A stretch of DNA of 17,059 bases from Chlamydiota bacterium (GTDB taxonomy: Bacteria > Auribacterota > UBA3054 > B51-G9): the NCBI GenBank assembly GCA_003648225.1, contig QMOL01000027.1, positions 1 to 17,059 of the forward strand. The letters are read 5' to 3'. Under the pieces are notes generated by a model. It was not told the DNA's origin and did not search any database. It was given only the letters and a program-made list of their open reading frames with translations. This document shows, piece by piece, positions 1 through 6,145 of this stretch. Numbering within the stretch: the first letter of the stretch is position 1; every line of letters starts with the position of its first letter. A program made the translations under genes and the position numbers.

Positions 1-1
1 G

Positions 2-133
2 GAAATTACAATATCGGCCGAATGGCCGCAGGGAAGCAATACATATATAGTTTACACACCTGCTATGCCGCAAGCCGTGGGGATAAAAACTATTGATCAT
101 ATAACTTTCGGGCAGGCAACAACAGTAAATTAA
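2..133 (+). pseudogene. Upstream fragment of a BatD-like membrane protein gene, cut by an in-frame TAA
   Basis: An open frame enters from the left edge and ends at TAA (131-133), giving 43 residues that include EWPQGSNTYIVYTPAMP and end in TTVN. The alternating hydrophobic pattern suggests extracytoplasmic beta-strands like those of BatD-type domains. The following reading frame (137-781) is in the same phase, with only one codon between the TAA and its first possible start. Read through, the two halves form one continuous beta-domain followed by a transmembrane helix. I infer that this is the N-terminal part of one gene interrupted by a nonsense mutation or a base-calling error. The true 5' end lies outside the window. 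Confidence 0.5.
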
Positions 134-136
134 CAG

Positions 137-781
137 GTGCTACAAAGAGTTGTTCATCTGTTCAAATTTTCTGTAACAAATAACACCGAAGCGGAAACGG
201 GGCCGATTTTTATAGATTATCGTTTATCCGGAAGCAAGGAGAAGCTACATCGTCAATTATCCGGTATAAAATTTACGATAGTAAGATTTAGCCGTAATTT
301 ATTAAAGAGATTAATTTCCATTGTATTAATAATCATTTTAATTTCGATAATTTTAACTATAGTGATCATAAAATCATCTCGAAAAAAAGTTATTCCACAA
401 GTTACCGGTAATTCATCTGTAGAAGATTCTATAATTGAGGAATTGGAGCAAATTAAGCGGTACAAGATTGAAGGAAATATTAAACTTTATTTTCATAAAT
501 TAAATGAATTAATAAAGAAATATTTCAGAAAAAAATATCAAATAGGAAGTATATTAGACATAGATACAAACACAATTGGCAAAGCAGGTCCCAATAAGCA
601 TACTCTTTCAACTGCATGTGAATTGTTAAAATTATCGCATGAGGTCTGTTACGCGGACTATCAGCCAAGCAGTCAGGAACAGGAAAGGATTTATAATTTT
701 TTAAATAAATTACTTTCAAATAACAGGCCTCATAAGCCAAGCATAGAAGATGAGTTGTATTTGATGGAGAAACCCAATTAA
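137..781 (+). CDS. BatD/DUF4381-like membrane protein, C-terminal part of an interrupted gene
   Basis: The 214-residue frame begins at a GTG with no ribosome binding site, so this start is only the first one available after the TAA at 131. Residues 1-50 look like the end of a beta-sandwich (SVTNNTEAETGPIFIDYRL, similar in style to BatD strands). Residues 58-79 form a strongly hydrophobic transmembrane helix. Residues 95-195 form a helical cytoplasmic domain with LYFHKLNELIKKYF. This aligns by eye with EFYYELSNILRHYI in the protein at 2997 and EFYSELSDALTHFI in BatD. It lies directly upstream of moxR on the same strand, which suits an accessory Bat-cluster component. As it stands it would lack a signal peptide and most of its periplasmic domain, so it is probably a decayed gene or a sequence error. 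Function unknown. Confidence 0.5.
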   Translation: MLQRVVHLFKFSVTNNTEAETGPIFIDYRLSGSKEKLHRQLSGIKFTIVRFSRNLLKRLISIVLIIILISIILTIVIIKSSRKKVIPQVTGNSSVEDSIIEELEQIKRYKIEGNIKLYFHKLNELIKKYFRKKYQIGSILDIDTNTIGKAGPNKHTLSTACELLKLSHEVCYADYQPSSQEQERIYNFLNKLLSNNRPHKPSIEDELYLMEKPN

Positions 782-794
782 TAAATCTTATTAA

Positions 795-890
795 TCCAAA
801 ATAGAGGATAAAAGTTGGGAGGATAGTTTATATTTAATGGAAAAAGAAAGTTTTTATAATGTCGAACCAATCAACGAAGTAACGTGTTAA
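795..890 (+). pseudogene. Out-of-frame coding remnant repeating the preceding gene's C-terminal peptide
   Basis: After the TAA at 779-781, another phase reads SKIEDKSWEDSLYLMEK and continues to a TAA at 888-890. The preceding gene ends with IEDELYLMEK. Over EDxLYLMEK, four residues are encoded by different synonymous codons (GAA/GAG, TTG/TTA twice, GAG/GAA). That pattern suggests both copies once evolved as protein, not as a recent DNA duplication. No start codon or ribosome binding site opens this frame, so I read it as a frameshifted tail. Chance similarity over nine residues is possible. Confidence 0.3.
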
Positions 891-950
891 TACTTGTTTA
901 TCCATTAACCTAACGATCCGATATTCCAACATTCCAATTTAAATAAAATC

Positions 951-955
951 AGGAG
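951..955 (+). promoter_or_regulatory. Ribosome binding site of moxR
   Basis: AGGAG lies 7 bases before the ATG at 963. It is one of only three clear Shine-Dalgarno motifs in the window and fixes the moxR start. No convincing -35/-10 pair was recognised in the spacer before it. Confidence 0.8.
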
Positions 956-962
956 ATGTAAA

Positions 963-1949
963 ATGAACAATGTACAGGAAATTAACGAAAAAGTAAAAGA
1001 AAAGAATGCGGTTATCGGGCAATTAAGAAACGAGATTGCCAAAAATATAGTTGGTCAGCAATATATGATAGATCGGCTGTTAATAGGGCTATTCTCAAAT
1101 GGTCATGTTTTGCTGGAGGGAGTTCCCGGCCTTGCCAAAACATTGGCGGTAACTTCTCTCGCTCAGTCAATTCAAGCATCGTTTAATCGGATACAGTTTA
1201 CGCCTGATTTATTGCCTGCGGATTTAATTGGAACACTAATATACAATCCTAAAGAAGGCACTTTTTCTACTAAGAAAGGCCCGATTTTCACAAATATAAT
1301 TCTTGCTGATGAAATTAATCGCGCGCCGGCCAAAGTGCAAAGCGCGTTGCTAGAGGCGATGCAGGAACACCAAGTGACAATTGGCGGTGAGACATTTTCT
1401 TTAGACGATCCGTTTCTTGTATTAGCGACACAGAATCCAATTGAACAGGAAGGGACATATCCACTTCCTGAAGCCCAGGTAGATCGATTTATGTTAAAGT
1501 TAAAAATAACATATCCGAACAAAAAAGAAGAGAAGGAAATTCAAAGCAGGATGGCGCATACAGCTATAGACACAACCGTTTCATCAGTAATTACACCTTC
1601 CGACATCATAGACATCCGCAAAATAGTAGATGAGATATTTATGGATGAAAAGATTAAAGATTATATTATTAATATTATTTTCGCGACACGCGAGCCGGAA
1701 GCTTATAATGTAGATATTAAAGATTATATTCAGTTCGGCGCGTCACCGAGGGCAACATTAGCCTTAACAATCGCGTCAAAAGCTCACGCGTTTCTCGAGG
1801 GTCGCGGATATGTAACACCACAGGATGTAAAATCAATCGGCCTTGATGTTTTGAGACACAGAATTATAATCAGTTATGAGGCCGAAGCGGAAGAGATGAC
1901 ATCTGACGATGTTGTGCAGAAGATATTTGATGAAATTGAGGTGCCGTAA
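963..1949 (+). CDS. moxR: MoxR family AAA+ ATPase
   Basis: The 328-residue product is a full-length cytoplasmic MoxR ATPase. Visible motifs are Walker A GVPGLAKT (53-60), Walker B ILADE (113-117) followed by INRAPAKVQSALLEAM, the sensor-1 region LATQNPIEQEGTYPLPEAQ (154-172) with N158, and the RF motif of the VDRFMLK segment. The C-terminal lid carries GASPRATLAL. MoxR proteins are believed to act as chaperones that remodel or load metal on VWA-domain partners. The next gene (DUF58) and batA and batB encode such partners. The start is set by AGGAG at 951. This is the first intact gene of the Bat cluster and is 54 bases from the DUF58 gene. Family assignment is secure; the actual substrate is inferred. 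Confidence 0.95.
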   Translation: MNNVQEINEKVKEKNAVIGQLRNEIAKNIVGQQYMIDRLLIGLFSNGHVLLEGVPGLAKTLAVTSLAQSIQASFNRIQFTPDLLPADLIGTLIYNPKEGTFSTKKGPIFTNIILADEINRAPAKVQSALLEAMQEHQVTIGGETFSLDDPFLVLATQNPIEQEGTYPLPEAQVDRFMLKLKITYPNKKEEKEIQSRMAHTAIDTTVSSVITPSDIIDIRKIVDEIFMDEKIKDYIINIIFATREPEAYNVDIKDYIQFGASPRATLALTIASKAHAFLEGRGYVTPQDVKSIGLDVLRHRIIISYEAEAEEMTSDDVVQKIFDEIEVP

Positions 1950-1950
1950 C

Positions 1951-1975
1951 CGGTATTCGGTATTCGGTATTCGGT
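1951..1975 (+). repeat. Tandem 7-bp repeat CGGTATT, three copies plus CGGT
   Basis: Three exact copies of CGGTATT (1951-1971) and a partial copy begin immediately after the moxR stop codon. The rest of the spacer is AT-rich (TTAATAAATGATAAATAAT) and has no ribosome binding site for the next gene. Function unknown. Confidence 0.85.
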
Positions 1976-2003
1976 TAATAAATGATAAATAATAAATAGA
2001 AAC

Positions 2004-2888
2004 ATGTTATCAAAAGATTTATTAAAGAAGGTCCGGCAAATCCAGATTCGCACAAGCCACCAGGTAACGGAGGTGATGGCAGGCGAATACAAAAGCGCGT
2101 TCAAGGGCCGTGGAATGGAATTTGACGAAGTCCGCGAATATCAGCCCGGCGATGATGTAAGATCCATCGACTGGAATGTTACCGCGCGAACAGGTAAACC
2201 TTACATAAAAAGATTTGTTGAAGAGCGTGAATTGACAGTAATGCTCGTTGTTGACGCAAGTTCATCGGGTTCATTCGGTTCAACTACTAAATCAAAAAAT
2301 GAAGTTGCGGCGGAAATAGCCGCCCTACTCGCCTATTCAGCAATTCGCAGCAATGACCGGGTCGGGTTAATAGTATTTACGGATCAAATAGAGAAGTATG
2401 TACCGCCGAAGAAAGGTCGTTCACATGTAATGCGAGTAATTCGCGAAATACTTTTTCTGGAAGAGCCGGAGCATGGCAAGACAGATATTACCGCCGCGTT
2501 AGAATATTTACAAAAGGTGTGCACACGTCGTTCAGTAGTCTTTTTAATTTCGGATTTTATTTGTGAAGATTATTCACAGGCGCTACTGTTAGCATCAAAG
2601 AAACATGATTTAATTCCTGTTTCCATTGCCGATCCAAGAGAGCTTAAATTACCTGATATTGGAATTATAGATTTAATGGACGCTGAAACGGGTGAAAGGA
2701 TACTTATTGACACATCAGACAATAAAGTCAGAAGAACATTTAAAGTGCTTGGGCTTAAGCGGCAAGAGAATTTAAAAAAACAGTTTCGGCAGATGAATGC
2801 TAATTCAATCAGCATAGAGACGGATAAATCTTATGTAGATTCACTTGTTAAATTTTTTAAGATGAGAGAAAAGAGGCTGGCGATATAA
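2004..2888 (+). CDS. DUF58 domain protein with VWA-like fold
   Basis: The 294-residue soluble protein carries the DUF58 signature FDEVREYQPGDDVRSIDWN (40-58) followed by TARTGKPYIKRF. A VWA-like domain follows with a complete metal-ion-dependent adhesion site: D84-x-S86-x-S88 (DASSS), T160 (KTDIT) and D184 (SDF). DUF58 genes are regularly paired with moxR, and the protein is the likely MoxR partner in the cytoplasm or at the membrane face. No transmembrane segment is evident. The ATG is taken because the conserved N-terminal block begins soon after it (KKVRQIQIRT), but no Shine-Dalgarno motif precedes it. Molecular function is unproven. Confidence 0.93.
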   Translation: MLSKDLLKKVRQIQIRTSHQVTEVMAGEYKSAFKGRGMEFDEVREYQPGDDVRSIDWNVTARTGKPYIKRFVEERELTVMLVVDASSSGSFGSTTKSKNEVAAEIAALLAYSAIRSNDRVGLIVFTDQIEKYVPPKKGRSHVMRVIREILFLEEPEHGKTDITAALEYLQKVCTRRSVVFLISDFICEDYSQALLLASKKHDLIPVSIADPRELKLPDIGIIDLMDAETGERILIDTSDNKVRRTFKVLGLKRQENLKKQFRQMNANSISIETDKSYVDSLVKFFKMREKRLAI

Positions 2889-2913
2889 TTCAAAGTTGCG
2901 CCGGTAAGTCGAT

Positions 2914-2962
2914 GCTTAAGGTTTAAAGGTTGCGCAAGTAATTTAAACTTATAGCCTTAAGC
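2914..2962 (+). repeat. Imperfect nested inverted repeat in the DUF58-2997 spacer
   Basis: GCTTAAG (2914-2920) pairs with CTTAAGC (2956-2962), and GTTTAAA (2921-2927) pairs with TTTAAAC (2942-2948), leaving a 7-base bulge (2949-2955). The loop contains the palindrome TTGCGCAA (2930-2937). A competing stem is AAGGTTGC (2926-2933) with GCAACCTT (2974-2981). There is no T-run behind it, so it is not a standard intrinsic terminator. It could be an RNA-processing or attenuation element, or an operator. Confidence 0.6.
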
Positions 2963-2996
2963 GAACGAAGAGAGCAACCTTAAAACAGTTAATAAA

Positions 2997-3956
2997 ATGA
3001 GAAATATAATAATAAATTTGATTTTTATAACTTTGCTGCTTTTTCAAACGGGCTGTCTGAAAAAAGAAAGCAAAATGATTAAAACTTCAAAACAACCAAT
3101 TGAAGTGAAAGTCAGCATTGATAAACCATCTGTAAAGATTGGTGATATTATTCGCTATACGATAGAAGTTGATGCGGCATCTAATGTATGGTTTAATATC
3201 CCGACGTTTTCTGAGAACATAGGCGGGCTCGCAGTTTATGATTGGGACAAAAGTGAAAAGGAACACTTGCCAAACGGGCGGGTTATCCAAACACAAACAT
3301 CTGAATTGGAGACATATCTCGTAGATGATTATGAAATACCCGCAACAAATATCATCTACGCTATAAACGGAAAAACAAATTATATTTCCGGGACTCCGAT
3401 TTATGTAGAAGTAACGAGTATTGCATCAACGAACGACACATTTTCAGGAATTCGGGATATAAAAGGGCCGGTAAATATTTTATCATTAATAAAAAAGAAG
3501 TCGAAGATGTTGATGGTTATTATTGGTGCAGCGTTATTAGCAGCATTAATTGTAATAATATTAATTCGCAAACGAAAGGAGATAATAAAAGTTGTTGCGC
3601 CGCCGACACCTGCACATGTAATTGCCTACAAGGCGTTAAAAGAGCTTGAAGCCAAACATTTTATTGAAAACAATCATATTAAAGAATTTTACTACGAATT
3701 ATCAAATATCTTACGCCATTACATTGAGGACCGTTTCGCGTTAAGAGCACCGGAAAGAACAACTGAGGAATTTTTGATGGAACTTAATAATGACAGGTCT
3801 TTTCCTAAAGAGTATCGTGATTTGTTAAAGAAATTTATGATTGAATCGGATTTGGTAAAATTTGCAAATCAAACAGTCACATCAGAAAATGCTCATAACG
3901 CGGAAGAGCGTACAGTTGAATTTATAGACCAAACTAAGGAAACTGATATTGAGTAA
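2997..3956 (+). CDS. BatD/DUF4381-like membrane protein of the Bat cluster
   Basis: The 319-residue protein has an N-terminal signal sequence (residues 1-19) ending FQTGC, so it may be lipidated at C20; however, Q at -3 is unusual for a lipobox. Residues 33-145 form a beta-rich periplasmic domain (VKVSIDKPSVKIGDIIRYTI), the opening pattern of BatD-type repeats. A transmembrane helix spans about 171-191 and is followed by a basic RKRKE stop-transfer. The cytoplasmic helical tail (205-310) includes EFYYELSNILRHYIEDRF and SDLVKFANQTVTSENA, matching the tails of BatD and of the interrupted first gene. Its position between DUF58 and batA is where many Bat clusters keep a DUF4381-like gene. The role is probably as a membrane scaffold in the VWA complex. 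No Shine-Dalgarno motif was seen. Confidence 0.8.
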   Translation: MRNIIINLIFITLLLFQTGCLKKESKMIKTSKQPIEVKVSIDKPSVKIGDIIRYTIEVDAASNVWFNIPTFSENIGGLAVYDWDKSEKEHLPNGRVIQTQTSELETYLVDDYEIPATNIIYAINGKTNYISGTPIYVEVTSIASTNDTFSGIRDIKGPVNILSLIKKKSKMLMVIIGAALLAALIVIILIRKRKEIIKVVAPPTPAHVIAYKALKELEAKHFIENNHIKEFYYELSNILRHYIEDRFALRAPERTTEEFLMELNNDRSFPKEYRDLLKKFMIESDLVKFANQTVTSENAHNAEERTVEFIDQTKETDIE

Positions 3957-3983
3957 TATGGGAGATATGAGAGGTATGGGATT
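3957..3983 (+). repeat. Degenerate 9-bp tandem repeat, TATGGGAGA type
   Basis: TATGGGAGA, TATGAGAGG and TATGGGATT follow one another directly after the stop codon of the upstream gene. It is one of two distinct microrepeats in the 70-base spacer before batA. Function unknown. Confidence 0.6.
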
Positions 3984-3998
3984 AACAACTGCCAACTT

Positions 3999-4019
3999 TT
4001 AACAATTAACTATTAACTA
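3999..4019 (+). repeat. Degenerate 7-bp tandem repeat, TTAACTA type
   Basis: TTAACAA, TTAACTA and TTAACTA are contiguous, and TTTAATA runs into the batA ATG at 4027. The region contains no Shine-Dalgarno motif, so batA is either translationally coupled or initiated from an A/U-rich leader. Confidence 0.65.
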
Positions 4020-4026
4020 TTTAATA

Positions 4027-5028
4027 ATGCTACGATTTCATGATCCATTATGGTTTTTTCTGCTGCTGCTTATTCCGGTAATAATTTGGTATTATTTCCG
4101 CGCTAATTCAGGTGGAACGATTAAATATTCATCAATATCAACGCTGAAAAAAATTCATCCTTCGGCATCGCTTTATTATCGGCACGTAGTTTTAATTTTG
4201 AGATGCGGTGCGATAATACTTCTTGCGATCGCGCTTGCCCGGCCGCAGAAAGGAAAAGAGGACACAAAAGTTACAACGGAGGGTATAGATATAATACTTG
4301 CTGTTGACACATCCGGCAGTATGGTTGCCGGCGACTTAACGAAAAATCCTGATGTAAGTCGGCTTGATGTTGCCAAACAAGTTGTTGAAGAATTTATCAA
4401 GAAAAGAAAAAATGATAAAATCGGACTTGTGGTTTACGGTGAAGACGCATACACACAATGTCCACTCACACTTGATTACGGAGTTCTTCTAAAATTTCTT
4501 GACAAATGCAAAATAGGAATTGCCGGACAAAACAGCACGTCTATCGGCGATGCGATAGCTACATCCGTTCTGCGAATGGAAAAATCAAAAGCCAAAAGCA
4601 AGATAATTATTCTGCTGACTGATGGAAGAAACAACAGCGGATTGATTTCACCGGAAACAGCAGCGGAAATGGCGCGCGAACTTGGTGTGAAAATATACAC
4701 GGTTGGTGTTGGAACAAAAGCTCTTTACGCTCCGGTACCGGCAATAGATATGTTTGGCGGTAAAACATACCAGAGGATGCCTGTAGATATAGATGAGAGG
4801 CTTTTGAATGAGATAGCGAATGTATCGAGCGGTAAATATTTCAGGGCGACGAATAAGAATTCATTAAAGAAAATATATGAAGATATAAACAAAATGGAAA
4901 AAACAAAGACTGAAGTTTTTCATTACATGGAATATAAAGAGCAGTTTACAGACTTTGCCATCGCAGGCGCGATTTTATTGATATTGGAAATCCTGCTTAA
5001 AAATACAATATTTAGAAGACTGCCTTAA
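4027..5028 (+). CDS. batA: BatA, membrane-anchored VWA domain protein
   Basis: The 333-residue protein has the BatA/BatB layout: a transmembrane helix near 8-24, a second at about 53-70 ending in ALARPQ, a VWA domain (88-280), and a last helix at about 310-326. The MIDAS is complete: D94-x-S96-x-S98 (DTSGSM), T171 (NSTSIGDAI) and D199 (TDG). The conserved TQCPLTLDYG segment is present. The VWA domain of these proteins is generally placed on the periplasmic side, where it would meet BatD and the TPR proteins. The gene follows the DUF4381-like gene and is followed by its paralogue batB. A/B naming rests on order and on DTSGSM. Physiological function is unresolved even in Bacteroides, where the locus was named for aerotolerance. 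Confidence 0.9.
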   Translation: MLRFHDPLWFFLLLLIPVIIWYYFRANSGGTIKYSSISTLKKIHPSASLYYRHVVLILRCGAIILLAIALARPQKGKEDTKVTTEGIDIILAVDTSGSMVAGDLTKNPDVSRLDVAKQVVEEFIKKRKNDKIGLVVYGEDAYTQCPLTLDYGVLLKFLDKCKIGIAGQNSTSIGDAIATSVLRMEKSKAKSKIIILLTDGRNNSGLISPETAAEMARELGVKIYTVGVGTKALYAPVPAIDMFGGKTYQRMPVDIDERLLNEIANVSSGKYFRATNKNSLKKIYEDINKMEKTKTEVFHYMEYKEQFTDFAIAGAILLILEILLKNTIFRRLP

Positions 5029-5034
5029 TAGAAA

Positions 5035-5058
5035 TGGATTAGTGAATTAGTGGATTAA
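5035..5058 (+). repeat. Degenerate 8-bp tandem repeat, TGGATTAG type
   Basis: TGGATTAG, TGAATTAG and TGGATTAA are contiguous in the batA-batB spacer and are followed by TGGAAATTAAC. The remainder is A/T-rich up to the batB ATG, and no Shine-Dalgarno motif is seen. Confidence 0.65.
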
Positions 5059-5092
5059 TGGAAATTAACAAAATAACAAATCATTAAATTAA

Positions 5093-6094
5093 ATGCAATT
5101 CGGAAAACTTATTTTTATTCATGGTGTTTGGATTGTAATAGCAATCGCACTGTTTCTTTTCTGGGCATTCAAGCATCGGCATACATTGATGCATTTATTT
5201 GCCGAGCAAGAAATGCTGCGACAACTTACAGAACATATCAGTTTGCAGAAACAAAAATACAAATCCGCTTTACTTGTGCTTACGCTGTTATTTATTGTTT
5301 TTGCGCTTATCCAGCCGAAGTGGGGATACCATTGGGAGAAGATCCAGCGGCGTGGCATAGATATTATAGTTGCAGTTGACGTGTCAAGAAGTATGTTAGC
5401 TGGTGATATTAAGCCAAACCGGCTTGACCGGGCCAAACGTGAAATTCTGGATTTAATTCAAATGATGAACGGAGACAGAATTGGTCTTATTGCTTTTGCG
5501 GGAACCGCATTCGTACAATGTCCGTTGACGCTTGATTACGGCGCGTGCAGAATGTTTATTGACGAATTAAGCCCGACATTAATTCCGCGAGGCGGAACTC
5601 ATATCGGCGAAGCAATAAGAAAAGCTGTTACCTCATTTGAAGTTGATAAAAAGAATAATCGCGCACTGATAATTATAACTGACGGTGAAGATCATGACAG
5701 TAATGCAATTGAAGCCGCCAAACTTGCCGCGGAAAAAGGAATAAAAATTTACTGCATTGGAATCGGCACCCCATCAGGAAGTCCAATTCGAATAAATGGA
5801 AAGGGCGGTAAAAAAGTTTATTTGAAAGATTCGAAGGGGCAGCTTGTTCTTTCGAAATTAGACGAAAACACATTAAAGAGAATCGCGTTGATTACAGGTG
5901 GAGCTTACATTCCCGCGTCAGCATCGGGCATAGAACTTGACAAAATTTACAAGGAAAGGATTGCGAGGATGAACAAAAGTGATTTACAAAGCACTCGTAA
6001 GAAGAGGTATGAGCCGCGGTTTCAATGGCCATTATCTTTAGCATTATTGTTTTTGCTAATGGAATCATTAATAAGCGATTATAAAAAGAGCTGA
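5093..6094 (+). CDS. batB: BatB, membrane-anchored VWA domain protein
   Basis: This 333-residue paralogue of the preceding BatA has the same arrangement: a transmembrane helix at about 7-25, a second at about 58-73 ending LIQPKWG, a VWA domain (90-290), and a C-terminal helix at about 315-327. The MIDAS is intact as D96-x-S98-x-S100 (DVSRSM), T169 (GGTHIGEAI) and D197 (TDGED). It also carries VQCPLTLDYG and SPIRINGKGG. The GW-free amphipathic region before the last helix is very basic. BatA and BatB are expected to act together in the inner membrane with BatC, BatD and BatE. The ATG at 5093 gives the hydrophobic N-terminal anchor expected of the family. No Shine-Dalgarno motif precedes it. 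Confidence 0.9.
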   Translation: MQFGKLIFIHGVWIVIAIALFLFWAFKHRHTLMHLFAEQEMLRQLTEHISLQKQKYKSALLVLTLLFIVFALIQPKWGYHWEKIQRRGIDIIVAVDVSRSMLAGDIKPNRLDRAKREILDLIQMMNGDRIGLIAFAGTAFVQCPLTLDYGACRMFIDELSPTLIPRGGTHIGEAIRKAVTSFEVDKKNNRALIIITDGEDHDSNAIEAAKLAAEKGIKIYCIGIGTPSGSPIRINGKGGKKVYLKDSKGQLVLSKLDENTLKRIALITGGAYIPASASGIELDKIYKERIARMNKSDLQSTRKKRYEPRFQWPLSLALLFLLMESLISDYKKS

Positions 6095-6135
6095 TATTTT
6101 ATTGATTTTTAACTTCATAAAGATTTATAGAAATT

Positions 6136-6140
6136 GGAGA
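6136..6140 (+). promoter_or_regulatory. Ribosome binding site deciding the batC start
   Basis: GGAGA lies 5 bases before ATG 6146. An in-frame TTG at 6134 overlaps this motif and would add METR before the signal peptide, so ATG 6146 is preferred. Confidence 0.75.
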
Positions 6141-6145
6141 CAAGA

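Noticed and set aside
131..136. Programmed stop-codon read-through in the first gene
   Set aside because: The context TAA-CAG is not a known leaky signal and a simple nonsense mutation or read error is more economical; kept as a minor alternative in the finding.
3033..3056. Definite lipoprotein signal in the protein at 2997
   Set aside because: FQTGC ends the signal sequence, but Q at -3 departs from the usual lipobox; kept only as a possibility.
6134..6145. TTG start for batC
   Set aside because: It overlaps the GGAGA motif that serves the ATG at 6146.
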